The notes under the pieces were generated by a model that saw only the letters and a list, made by a program, of their open reading frames with translations, ran no database searches and was not told the DNA's origin. A DNA stretch of 32,330 nt, taken from Bacteroidales bacterium (GTDB lineage Bacteria; Bacteroidota; Bacteroidia; Bacteroidales; GCA-2748055). How positions within the stretch are numbered: the stretch's first letter is position 1; each line of letters starts with the position of its first letter. Shown one piece after another: positions 1 through 8,131 of the stretch. The DNA lies in the NCBI GenBank assembly GCA_029938715.1, contig JAOZUK010000038.1, positions 1 to 32,330 on the forward strand, read 5' to 3'. The translations under genes and the position numbers were made by a program.

Positions 1-1134
1 ATCGGGATATTCCAGAACCGTGTTCCAAACATCGGGGACCTCCCTGATCTCATTTACATAGTGGCCTTTCGCTTTATCTTTATAGAAATAGACGCCTCCT
101 GAGGCTGTAGCTGATGTGGGAATTCCCATACCGAGGATCTGATTTATGGCATCAAACTCATGAGTGAGAAGGTCGCCCGAAAGTCCGGTACCATAGTCCC
201 ACCAGCATCTCCAGCGGAAGAAACGTTCCGGACTCCATGGATGTTTTACCTCACAGGGAGCTTCAAATTCTTTCCAGTTCACGGTGCTTTCATTGGCTTC
301 AGGATCAATATCATAGACCCATGCACCATTGAGGGAGTTGCGATTGGTGCAGACCTCAATCAGGTTAATTTTCCCAATGAGCTTCTTGTCGATGGCCTCC
401 TTGGCCTTGATGTAACTCTCTGTCTGTCTTCCCTGATGTCCAAGTTGGTAGACTACCCCACTCTCTTTTACTGAATCACGAATGGTATAATTCTCATCCA
501 TGGTAAGGGAAAACCCCTTCTCTGCATAGACGTGTTTCCCTGCTCTGGCTGCATCAATGGTCATCTGCGCATGCCAGTGATCGGGGGCAGCCATGATTAC
601 TGCATCAATCTCTTTTGATGCAAGCATTTCCCGGTAGTTGCTGTAACGTTTTACAGGAGTGCCTATGGTGCCATCGGTACCCTCGCGTCCTACATTAGCT
701 GCTGCGGCAAGCCCACGATCAGCGTGTACATCAAAGAGATCACATACTCCTGTTATCTGAATATTCAGGTCGTCCTGCTGAAGAAATTCTTCATAACGCT
801 TGTTTCGCGAATCCTTTGCAGCAGCGTCTTTCCATTCCTGAATGGTTTGTGGAGGAACAAATCCTGCAGCTTTCATCAACTGAGTCCCCCTTATTCCAAA
901 TCCAATAAGTCCCAATCGGATGGTATCTCCATCGTGTTTGTAAGGTGTGTAATCGATGCTGCCACTAGTCATGTTGAGCTCTTTGGCAAGCTTATGATTC
1001 TTTATGTGGTCCTGACTTCTTTTTCTCCAAGTACCATATGCAAACGCTCCCAGTACAGGTACAGTGGCCAGTCCCTTAAGAAGATCCCTTCGATTCATTT
1101 GGTTCCCGGTATTTTTACTTTCCTTTTCTGACAT
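1..1134 (-). CDS. Gfo/Idh/MocA family oxidoreductase, Tat-exported, C-terminus beyond window
   Basis: Reading the complement from the ATG at 1134 gives 378 codons that stay open to the window edge, so the C-terminus is missing. A twin-arginine signal (RRDLLKG, residues 15-21, followed by a hydrophobic stretch) suggests folded export to the periplasm. A Rossmann fold follows, with a glycine motif (GLIGFGIRG, about residues 75-83), then APDHWHA (183-189), typical of the family. The usual EKP motif after this reads EKG (205-207), a small departure at a position that normally includes the catalytic-site lysine; the lysine itself is kept. The family performs NAD(P)-dependent oxidation or reduction of sugars and related compounds; the substrate cannot be read here. 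An alternative start is the second Met at residue 13. It lies 12 nt downstream of the DoxX gene and is probably co-transcribed with it. Confidence 0.88.
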   Translation of the reverse strand, partial: MSEKESKNTGNQMNRRDLLKGLATVPVLGAFAYGTWRKRSQDHIKNHKLAKELNMTSGSIDYTPYKHDGDTIRLGLIGFGIRGTQLMKAAGFVPPQTIQEWKDAAAKDSRNKRYEEFLQQDDLNIQITGVCDLFDVHADRGLAAAANVGREGTDGTIGTPVKRYSNYREMLASKEIDAVIMAAPDHWHAQMTIDAARAGKHVYAEKGFSLTMDENYTIRDSVKESGVVYQLGHQGRQTESYIKAKEAIDKKLIGKINLIEVCTNRNSLNGAWVYDIDPEANESTVNWKEFEAPCEVKHPWSPERFFRWRCWWDYGTGLSGDLLTHEFDAINQILGMGIPTSATASGGVYFYKDKAKGHYVNEIREVPDVWNTVLEYPD

Positions 1135-1146
1135 GATTTATCGCAA

Positions 1147-1626
1147 CTATTTCTTATTAAATAAAAATCGGTCCATTCCTATATTTTTCCAGGTGGGGAA
1201 TAATACAATTACCCATAGCGCAATGAGCTCGATCAGGTTCTTATTGATCCATAAATAACTGCCTTCGCTGGGAATGGCGTAAGAGACGCCTATAATGGCG
1301 GGGTGAGACAGGTAGTAGAAAGCCAGAAGAAGTATCCCTGAAATAGATGCCACACGTGTAAATAGCCCCACTATTAAACCTGCCCCAATGAGAACCAACC
1401 CCCATACATTTAAGAAATCCATCACATTCAGGACACCCGCATTCCCTGCCATCGCGTGGAACATACCCTCAAAGAGTCCTTTAGAATCCATCAGGTATCC
1501 CAGGGAGGACCAGTTTGGATTGAGGAGTTTGGTAATTCCTTCATACATAAAATGCCAACCAATAGCGACGCGAAGGATCACGAGCGACCATAGTTGCCAA
1601 CCTGAGTAATTCGTTTCTCTCATCAT
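1147..1626 (-). CDS. DoxX family membrane protein
   Basis: This 159-aa protein has about four hydrophobic segments. The N-terminal helix (SLVILRVAIGWHFMYEGITKL) is followed by a loop, two further helices around residues 75-110, and a last one near 130-150. The pattern, including the early R..G..F...G..K helix, fits the DoxX/DoxD-like family of small inner-membrane proteins, for which a general redox-related role has been proposed but no single reaction is established. It starts 61 nt after the K+ channel gene and ends 12 nt before the Gfo/Idh/MocA gene. DoxX proteins are often found beside such oxidoreductases in Bacteroidota, which suggests a shared pathway. The first two codons are both Met and either could be the start. 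Confidence 0.8.
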   Translation of the reverse strand: MMRETNYSGWQLWSLVILRVAIGWHFMYEGITKLLNPNWSSLGYLMDSKGLFEGMFHAMAGNAGVLNVMDFLNVWGLVLIGAGLIVGLFTRVASISGILLLAFYYLSHPAIIGVSYAIPSEGSYLWINKNLIELIALWVIVLFPTWKNIGMDRFLFNKK

Positions 1627-1664
1627 ATATAATGAAATATGGGGTTATTGTTAATTAGGAAACG

Positions 1665-1672
1665 CAAATTTA
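1665..1672 (-). promoter_or_regulatory. possible -7 promoter box for the DoxX-oxidoreductase pair
   Basis: The complement reads TAAATTTG, matching the Bacteroidota -7 consensus TAnnTTTG, in the 61-nt gap between the K+ channel stop and the DoxX start. No matching TTG box is seen about 20 nt upstream, so this is a weak call. If real, doxX and the oxidoreductase could be transcribed apart from the upstream genes. Confidence 0.3.
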
Positions 1673-1687
1673 ACAATTCTATTATAA

Positions 1688-2389
1688 TTATTGGTCGGAT
1701 CGTTTGGTGTTAAGGTATTTCCCAATAATCAATGCCATGATAATGACCAGATAGAGTTGTCCGAACAGCGCTGTAAAGGTGGAAAGAGATCTGGCCAGTG
1801 GAGTCACAGGTGAGATGTCTCCGTAACCTAGAGTGGTAAGTGTAACAAAAGCGAAATAGAGAAGTGTAGAAATGTTCTCCTCTTCTGATCCAATGTTCCC
1901 AAAACTATGTGGTGCAAATAGAACAAGAATAACAAGGAGCAATGTGGCAGAAAGGCCTATTAGCAGGTAGCTGTTTATTGCGCAAATCACAGTTGAACCA
2001 TCAACTTTCTCGGCTTGAGCCACATGTGCAACCAGGGCGATGGTGACAATTACAAAGAATAGTGTATTTATAAAGAAAAGTATAATACTCAGATTTGTTG
2101 AATGGAGCATGAAAATACTTACTGTGGTAACGGTAATTGCTATAATACCCAATCCGGACAGGAATCTAAATAGTTTCACGCTGAATTCAGCTGCAAATAG
2201 TCCGGATACTACAATAAGCATCAAGATGATCCTGGTGAAGAGTTGGCCCTTAACAGGAATTACGGGAAGGATGAAGATCATCGTTAATAGGGAAAACAGT
2301 AATACCAGATTAAATTTCCAGAGATTCCTTTGGGAGTTTTTACCTGTTCTGATCAGACTCCTTTTCTGACTAAGTGAGGATTGGTTCAT
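1688..2389 (-). CDS. two-pore-helix-type potassium channel protein (Ion_trans_2)
   Basis: This 233-aa membrane protein carries the K+ selectivity filter TLGYGD at residues 186-191, preceded by a pore helix and followed by a last transmembrane helix (about 201-225). About five further hydrophobic segments lie between residues 28 and 158. The family forms tetrameric K+-selective pores in the inner membrane. No RCK/TrkA_N or cyclic-nucleotide domain follows the pore, so any gating input must come from elsewhere. A charged N-terminus of about 25 residues is cytoplasmic by the positive-inside rule. It sits 25 nt downstream of the RsbW-like gene and is likely in the same transcript. Family assignment is firm; the physiological role is not readable. 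Confidence 0.88.
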   Translation of the reverse strand: MNQSSLSQKRSLIRTGKNSQRNLWKFNLVLLFSLLTMIFILPVIPVKGQLFTRIILMLIVVSGLFAAEFSVKLFRFLSGLGIIAITVTTVSIFMLHSTNLSIILFFINTLFFVIVTIALVAHVAQAEKVDGSTVICAINSYLLIGLSATLLLVILVLFAPHSFGNIGSEEENISTLLYFAFVTLTTLGYGDISPVTPLARSLSTFTALFGQLYLVIIMALIIGKYLNTKRSDQ

Positions 2390-2414
2390 CTGTTCAAAAT
2401 TAAATATTAAAGTG

Positions 2415-2843
2415 CTATAAACCTGAGGGCTTATTGCTTTTTATTTTTTTGGTAATTAAGAGTTGATTGTTGCTATTTACCCGTTCATAAGTGATGGAAT
2501 TGGAGAAAGTTTTAATAAGGGTAAGTCCCATTCCTCCATCTACAGAGGATGCTGGATTGGAATTGGTTCCCGGATGGTATTCCAGTGGATTGAAGGGAAT
2601 GCCATCATCTGTGATCTGTATGCTTATTTCACTGTTGACCTTTTTTAACTGAACATGGACCAGGTGTTCCAGTGTATCGGTGAAAGCGTAGCGGATGATA
2701 TTTGAAAATATCTCTTCAATGATCAGTCTGACCTGCCTCATTTCAGAATCAGGGATTGCCCATAATGACTGCAGCTCAGTAAGATTCTTTCTGATGGTTG
2801 GAATTTCCTGGATTTGTGAACGGTATTTATATAGTTGCTCCAT
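2415..2843 (-). CDS. RsbW-like ATP-binding protein (HATPase_c_2, anti-sigma/serine kinase type)
   Basis: This 142-aa protein is a stand-alone GHKL ATPase domain. The N box is EEIFSNIIRYAF (residues 43-54), the G1 box is DDGIPFNP (79-86), and the G2 box is GGMGL (103-107). This layout is that of the RsbW/SpoIIAB-type serine kinases and anti-sigma factors, usually partnered by an STAS anti-anti-sigma protein and a PP2C phosphatase. Neither partner is in the window. The start codon lies one base after the TAA of the ABC permease gene, so the two are probably translationally coupled. In Bacteroidota such single-domain proteins also occur as output modules of PP2C/RsbU signalling. The target is unknown. 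Confidence 0.85.
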   Translation of the reverse strand: MEQLYKYRSQIQEIPTIRKNLTELQSLWAIPDSEMRQVRLIIEEIFSNIIRYAFTDTLEHLVHVQLKKVNSEISIQITDDGIPFNPLEYHPGTNSNPASSVDGGMGLTLIKTFSNSITYERVNSNNQLLITKKIKSNKPSGL

Positions 2844-2844
2844 G

Positions 2845-5247
2845 TTACTGTTCCTTGATAAATTCTATAGGGTTTATCCTGGCCAGGCGCATGGTATGGT
2901 AAAAAACGGCGATCCAGCTAAAGAGACAAAGGATCAGTACGCATGCAGGAAAAATCCATATGGGAAAATCGGTTTGGTACTTAAAGTTTCTAAGCCACCT
3001 CTCAATCAGAAAGATGGATGCAGGGATAGAGAACGCGGAGGAGAGCAGTGCCAGCCACAGGTAATAGAGCAGCTCAGGAAGTACCAGTTGGCCTATGCGG
3101 GCTCCGTGTATTTTTTTCAGAGCGGCGGTTTTGACCCGTTTCTGCATAAAAAGTCCGCTTAGTGCAAAGAGTCCTGTTCCCGAAATAATAATCGACAGTA
3201 TACTAAACATGAATAATAGCCTGGTCTGGACCAACTCTGCTTCATACAACTGTTCAATAAGAGAGGTTGTAAAATGGTATTCCAGAGGAAAGGAGGGAAA
3301 GAGTTCTTCCCAGACCAATCGGAGATGATCCAGGGCAAGTTTAGGATCGCCTGCAGGAAGAACAGAGAAACAGAAGAGCCAGGTATATTTGGGGAATATC
3401 ACCATGGGTGATACCTCGTAATCCAAACCCGAAAGGTGAAAGTCTTTAACAATCCCTGTAATAGGACCCGGCCAGATATACCCCGGATAATTAAAGTTCA
3501 GAGTAAGTTCACGCCCCACCAGCTGGGCAGGATCGTTAGTTATCATCCTGGCAGCGGTCTCATTTAAAACATAGTATTCAATGGAGTCTCTCGGGTTATA
3601 AAACTCTGGTAAATCCGAGCCATAGAGTATCTCTAAGTTGTAAAAACGAAGAAATTCCTGGTCTACCATAAAGAGAAACAGTTGTTTGTCTCCTTCGTCA
3701 ACACCGTCTATTTCAAAAGTATTTGCATCCATGGTCTGACCTGTGGGCTCTTCAAAACTGCCAGTTACATTGGCCACATAGGAACTCTCCAGCATACGCT
3801 CCTTGAACGTTTCGAATTTATTAATAATATCCCTGTGCAAGCTATGCATGTGAATGGCTTCCTGCTGCGATGCACCTAACTGCTCGGACATGGCAAACCT
3901 GGTCTGCTTAGCGATCATAAACAGGTTAGACATAAGTACAAATGTGATGATGAATTCGAGTGCAATGACAGCTCTGATAAATAAATTTTTACCGGTATTA
4001 TACCGTGGATATCCCAATTTTGAGGAGAGATACTTTTGCTGAAGATGCTTATAAAGCCTTCTGGTTGAATAAAGTGAAGTCAGGACAGCACTGCCTAGAA
4101 TAAACAGGAGTAATAAGAAGACTGAAAGCAATACAATCCTAATATCCTGGAACATATAGGACCCTCCCTGCATTTCAATAAAAGGAGTAAGAAGCAGAGT
4201 AAGCAGGATCCCGGCAATGTATGAGACTCCTCCAATAAACAGGTTATCAACCAGAAACTGTCTGAAGAATATGCTTTTTCCTGCACCCATTTGCCACTGA
4301 ACAATGAGTCGTTGAATTCTCAATTGATTCTGGCTGAAGGAAAGGAGCGTGAAATTGAACCAGGCCAGTATAAATACCAGTATCCCCGTTATCATCACAA
4401 TCAAAACAGTTCTGAACCGGACATTGGGTTGAATCTCCCTGGCCTTGTGAGAATGAAGGTGAATGTTACTTACAGGTTGAAGCCGTGGAAATATGCCTTC
4501 AGCATAATCAAGTTCCTCATTGCTGTCCACAAAGAATTTGATATTTTCTTCCACTTCAACAGGATTAACACCTGGTTCCAGTTTTACATAGGTCCAGGCT
4601 GTTCCTTTGTACCCGAGGGGATCTTCAAATGAAGTAAGGGCAGAAATTTTTAAATGCGAGTTTTCCGGAAAGTCGGCTATTACAGCAATCACCGTATAGA
4701 TCACCGGGATGACCCCAAACTGGTGCATGAGCTCAAAAGTGGCACCCACAGGATTTGTCTCTCCAAATAATTTTTTGGCAGTAGATTCTGTCAATACAGC
4801 AGTAAAGGGTTCCACAAGAAGTGCATCCTGATTTCCCGAAACAACTTCAGGTTTAAAAATCTCCAGGAATGCAGGATCACACTCAAAGGTATAGAGATCA
4901 TAAAATGAATTCTCTTCAATTCGGAATGCTGCTTTTCTGAAAGGGGCCAGTCGTCCTATGCTCTCTACTCCTGAAAGCATATCAGAGAAAACGATCTTGG
5001 TGAGGGCTGCTCCATGGATGATCCTTGCGGTGTGCCGATGGAATCCCTCGTTGATCTCCTCAAAAGTGAGCCTGTGGATAAGCTCTTTATCAGGATGGTC
5101 TCTGTCAAATGTGAGGTGCCATGCCGACCACTGGATGGTGGATAGAAAGGTAGTAATGCCAATGGCAAGCCCAACCACTACCATCAACGTGTAGAGGATA
5201 TTTTTTTTGAGGCTACGTAGAGTTAATAAGAGTTGTGTTCCAAACAT
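2845..5247 (-). CDS. ABC transporter permease, MacB/FtsX type
   Basis: This 800-aa protein has the double architecture common in Bacteroidota. A first helix (about 15-37) is followed by a large extracytoplasmic MacB_PCD-like domain and three helices between about 275 and 395. A fourth helix (about 425-447) then leads to a second extracytoplasmic domain and three more helices between about 675 and 795. It ends with the FtsX-typical ARINPIEFIKEQ tail. The family couples a cytoplasmic ATPase to extracytoplasmic work such as export of peptides, lipoproteins or drugs. No ATPase gene lies next to it, so the partner must be encoded elsewhere. It is the first gene of a minus-strand run ending in the oxidoreductase, and its stop is one base from the start of the RsbW-like gene. 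Confidence 0.9.
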   Translation of the reverse strand: MFGTQLLLTLRSLKKNILYTLMVVVGLAIGITTFLSTIQWSAWHLTFDRDHPDKELIHRLTFEEINEGFHRHTARIIHGAALTKIVFSDMLSGVESIGRLAPFRKAAFRIEENSFYDLYTFECDPAFLEIFKPEVVSGNQDALLVEPFTAVLTESTAKKLFGETNPVGATFELMHQFGVIPVIYTVIAVIADFPENSHLKISALTSFEDPLGYKGTAWTYVKLEPGVNPVEVEENIKFFVDSNEELDYAEGIFPRLQPVSNIHLHSHKAREIQPNVRFRTVLIVMITGILVFILAWFNFTLLSFSQNQLRIQRLIVQWQMGAGKSIFFRQFLVDNLFIGGVSYIAGILLTLLLTPFIEMQGGSYMFQDIRIVLLSVFLLLLFILGSAVLTSLYSTRRLYKHLQQKYLSSKLGYPRYNTGKNLFIRAVIALEFIITFVLMSNLFMIAKQTRFAMSEQLGASQQEAIHMHSLHRDIINKFETFKERMLESSYVANVTGSFEEPTGQTMDANTFEIDGVDEGDKQLFLFMVDQEFLRFYNLEILYGSDLPEFYNPRDSIEYYVLNETAARMITNDPAQLVGRELTLNFNYPGYIWPGPITGIVKDFHLSGLDYEVSPMVIFPKYTWLFCFSVLPAGDPKLALDHLRLVWEELFPSFPLEYHFTTSLIEQLYEAELVQTRLLFMFSILSIIISGTGLFALSGLFMQKRVKTAALKKIHGARIGQLVLPELLYYLWLALLSSAFSIPASIFLIERWLRNFKYQTDFPIWIFPACVLILCLFSWIAVFYHTMRLARINPIEFIKEQ

Positions 5248-5266
5248 TGTTGATCCCTGGCAAAGA

Positions 5267-5274
5267 CAAATATA
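5267..5274 (-). promoter_or_regulatory. -7 promoter box upstream of the ABC permease
   Basis: The complement reads TATATTTG, a perfect TAnnTTTG match, 20 nt upstream of the permease ATG. That would give a short leader of about a dozen bases. No TTG box is seen at the expected distance upstream. The rest of the 226-nt gap between the permease and the divergent small secreted-protein gene (5248-5473) shows nothing else I can support. Confidence 0.4.
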
Positions 5275-5473
5275 ATAATTCGAATTTCTTATGGGACCTG
5301 TCAGGCAGGTATTTATATCCGTTCGAGATAATTCCGAACCTGCTTAATAGGATCGCATTTCACAGTCTGGTAAGAGTAGTTTACATACAGCAGAGTATAA
5401 TTGACTGAATATCAATGTAACTATTGCATAAATATGAAGTATTTGTAATATATTATGAATGAATTTAAATTAG

Positions 5474-5971
5474 ATGAGGTCAGTAAAAGTCATAAAGCTA
5501 ATTGTGGCATTCTGTTTCGGAATTATCCCAATGGGAACAATCCATGGACAGGATGTAGAATACAGTCATCCGCTGTATGAGTTTAGCTTTGAGGCTTCAC
5601 CTTTCTGGGACCAGGAACTTCACAACTACAATGGAAAGGTCTTTGAAGTCATCAATCCCAACCACAACATGAGGATCTGCATGAGCTTCATACCCGATTG
5701 TAAAAATGTCAGGAGACATATGAAGCACTTATCGGGTCTGAACGGGTTGGTATGCCTGCAAAAGCCTTACGATACCATCCTGAACAACAAAAAAGCAGTG
5801 TTGATGCAGGGCACGTGCCTACAGGAAAAAGAGCCATTCAGAAGGTTTTTAATTGGCATTCCCGGCAGCGATGGACTTTATCTTATGGAGATAAGTTGTC
5901 CTGCAGAATGTTACATCAACCATAGATCGAAACTGAATTCCATTCTGGCCAGCCTCAGGGTAGAGGTCTGA
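5474..5971 (+). CDS. small secreted protein of unknown function
   Basis: I do not recognise this 165-aa protein. The N-terminus has basic residues and a hydrophobic stretch ending in IHGQ (about residues 8-26), which fits a Sec signal peptide. The mature part has seven cysteines (for example CMSFIPDC, CLQ, TCLQ, SCPAEC), which could form disulfides in the periplasm or outside. Its strand/loop pattern is compatible with a compact beta-rich domain, but no motif is diagnostic. It is transcribed alone: the upstream gene is divergent, and the downstream PQQ-like gene is convergent with no spacer (its stop begins at the next base). Confidence 0.6.
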   Translation: MRSVKVIKLIVAFCFGIIPMGTIHGQDVEYSHPLYEFSFEASPFWDQELHNYNGKVFEVINPNHNMRICMSFIPDCKNVRRHMKHLSGLNGLVCLQKPYDTILNNKKAVLMQGTCLQEKEPFRRFLIGIPGSDGLYLMEISCPAECYINHRSKLNSILASLRVEV

Positions 5972-7378
5972 TCAGGTGGAGGAGACAGCGATCAGTCTGC
6001 TGGCGGTCCGTAGAATTAACATCCCCTCTGCAATTCCTGGTGTGACAAGGGAAACCTCCCCCAGCGGGATCTTCTTCAGTAATTTATACTCCTTCCCAGT
6101 GGATGCGATATAGAGATCTCCATCCTCCGAAACCATATAGATCCGATTGTCAGATACCACCGGGCAGGCCACAAAACTGGATGGATTTACTGTCTCATGA
6201 AAAAACGCTTCGCCGGTTCTGGCATCAAAGCAGGAGAGGCTGCCGTTCCATCTCAATCGATATAGCAGGTTGTCATAAACCACTACTGATGTCATGTAGG
6301 CACCCATCCGGTCGTAAAACCAGGCAAAATCTGATCCCGGTGTGGAGTCATTTTCAGGATAGGAAATCTCACCTGTAGCACTGTTCTTTACAGCCATCAA
6401 CGGTGCATGACGTCCATGAGCACTGTTAAAGTAGACAAGGTCCTTCCATACAATGGGTGTGGGAATGGGGACATCACCACCTCCGGACATTCGCCAGATT
6501 TCGGCACCTGTCTCCAGATCGTAACCTCCTCTGTGCTTGTAGCCATTCACAGCAATACGTGCTTTCTCCCCATCAAAATATACATTGGGTGTGCACCAGC
6601 CTGTAATTTCATCCCTCTCCTGTCTCCACAGGGTTTCACCTGTTGAGAGATTGAGGACCGCCACAAAGGCGGTATTTAGGGCATCCGCCTGGATAATCAG
6701 TTTATCCTGAAAAATTACAGGTGAACTACAAAATTCCCATTCTGCCGACTCCACCACATTCCACGCTGAATTGATAAGTCCGAAATCGCGTTTCCACAGC
6801 AATTCACCATCCACGTTATAACAATAGAGTCCTTCCGATCCAAAGAATGCCACCACATGGTACCCATCAGTGGCCACTGTGGTATTGGCATGAGATGATT
6901 TTGGGTGTCGCTTTACTTGTGGAATGCCGCGGTTTGCATCCTTTTCCCATATGATTTCTCCCGAACTTTTTTCGATGCAATAGACTTTCCATATATGCTC
7001 CGAACTGTCTTCAACTGGCTCTATATCACCATAGAGCCCGGTTCTGTACCCCTCACTGTCGGATTCGCTTACTGCGGTGGTAATAAAAACCCTGTTATCC
7101 CATATGACAGGGCAGGAGAGTCCCAGTCCCGGAATCTGAATATTCCATTTAATGTTGTGTGAAGTCTCCACATTGAAACTATCGGGAAGATGGGTCTGAT
7201 CCAGATAGCCCGAGGCAAAATAGCCCCGGTAGCCAGGCCATTGTCTGTTCAACTCCATCGATTCGTAGAACGACTCTTCTGAATTTACCTCCCCGGCCAA
7301 AAGTTTGCGGTTATGAGACTGATTACATGAGAGAAAGAGTGTTGCCAGAAATATTGGTATAAGAGCGAGATATTTCAT
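5972..7378 (-). CDS. PQQ-like beta-propeller lipoprotein
   Basis: This 468-aa protein begins with a lipoprotein signal (LFLSCNQ, Cys18), so it is likely anchored in the membrane facing the periplasm or cell surface. The body is a series of beta-propeller blades with the PQQ-like repeat pattern: a hydrophobic strand, a G at the turn, then a tryptophan-containing strand such as GEIIWEKD, GELLWKRD, GETLWRQE and GAEIWRMSG. Similar proteins occur as PQQ dehydrogenase-like, BamB-like and WD-type scaffold proteins. No calcium/PQQ active-site signature of a true quinoprotein dehydrogenase is evident, so an enzymatic role is doubtful. It is convergent with the small secreted-protein gene and divergent from the 7-TM gene at 7425. 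Confidence 0.85.
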   Translation of the reverse strand: MKYLALIPIFLATLFLSCNQSHNRKLLAGEVNSEESFYESMELNRQWPGYRGYFASGYLDQTHLPDSFNVETSHNIKWNIQIPGLGLSCPVIWDNRVFITTAVSESDSEGYRTGLYGDIEPVEDSSEHIWKVYCIEKSSGEIIWEKDANRGIPQVKRHPKSSHANTTVATDGYHVVAFFGSEGLYCYNVDGELLWKRDFGLINSAWNVVESAEWEFCSSPVIFQDKLIIQADALNTAFVAVLNLSTGETLWRQERDEITGWCTPNVYFDGEKARIAVNGYKHRGGYDLETGAEIWRMSGGGDVPIPTPIVWKDLVYFNSAHGRHAPLMAVKNSATGEISYPENDSTPGSDFAWFYDRMGAYMTSVVVYDNLLYRLRWNGSLSCFDARTGEAFFHETVNPSSFVACPVVSDNRIYMVSEDGDLYIASTGKEYKLLKKIPLGEVSLVTPGIAEGMLILRTASRLIAVSST

Positions 7379-7424
7379 TTTGCCAGAATATGTTAATTAA
7401 TATAAAGGTACGATATAATTATAA

Positions 7425-8111
7425 ATGCTATTTTTGAACGTGTTCCAGAACTATATACAGCCTTCTATCGAGTTTATGAATCTTCGGATTGATGAACCGA
7501 TCACTACTGCAACTGATCTCATACTGGCGGCCATCTGTTTTTATGCCTTTTTCAGGATCAGAAAAGAGGAAACTTTCGGTAGAGTCAAAAAGTATTTTAA
7601 GTATTACTTTCTTACATTGGGATTGGGGGCCTTGTTCGGCGGTCTTTTCGGACATGCTTTTTTATACAGATTGTCTCCCGAGTGGAAACTGGTCTCCTGG
7701 ATCTTTACAATGTTATCGGTGGCCTTTATGGCACATGCACTTTTGGAAGTGGCTAAACCAATGGTAAAACCTATCGTTACCAGGTTTATCAGTCGATTTA
7801 ATTTACTGATTCTGGCCTTTGCGTTTTTCTATACCCTATGGACTCTTGCTTTCTTCCCTGTAAAGTACTATACCATTTTTGGAATGGTGGTGGTGGTAGG
7901 TTCCCTCAGCTTCTTTATTTACCAGCGGACTGCAAGCAAGGGAGTAGTGAAATTAATGGGAGCTGTGGCCATCGGACTGCTGTCTGCACTTATCTTCAGC
8001 TATGAGCTGGGATTGAGTCCCTGGTTCAACCACAACGATATCAGCCATATTATACTAAGCTACAGTGCTTTCATTATGTATAAAGGTGCAGCACTTATCC
8101 TGAACCCCTAG
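7425..8111 (+). CDS. seven-TM membrane protein of unknown function, CREST-like histidines
   Basis: This 228-aa protein has about seven hydrophobic helices: 27-44, 61-80, 90-109, 127-145, 148-166, 174-196 and 206-226. I cannot name the family with certainty. His77 lies in helix 2, and the entry to helix 7 reads FNHNDISHI (His203, Asp205, His208). This is reminiscent of the last-helix histidine pattern of the CREST superfamily (PAQR/hemolysin III, alkaline ceramidase, TMEM8), whose members are often metal-dependent hydrolases. That link is inference only. The gene starts 46 nt from the divergent propeller lipoprotein and ends 20 nt before the DUF5916 gene, with which it may be co-transcribed. 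Confidence 0.75.
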   Translation: MLFLNVFQNYIQPSIEFMNLRIDEPITTATDLILAAICFYAFFRIRKEETFGRVKKYFKYYFLTLGLGALFGGLFGHAFLYRLSPEWKLVSWIFTMLSVAFMAHALLEVAKPMVKPIVTRFISRFNLLILAFAFFYTLWTLAFFPVKYYTIFGMVVVVGSLSFFIYQRTASKGVVKLMGAVAIGLLSALIFSYELGLSPWFNHNDISHIILSYSAFIMYKGAALILNP

Positions 8112-8131
8112 ACCACATCCTTCACAGAGCT

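Noticed and set aside
5281-5330. Inverted repeat ACCTG...CAGGT between divergent genes
   Set aside because: Only five base pairs; too short to support an operator or hairpin call.
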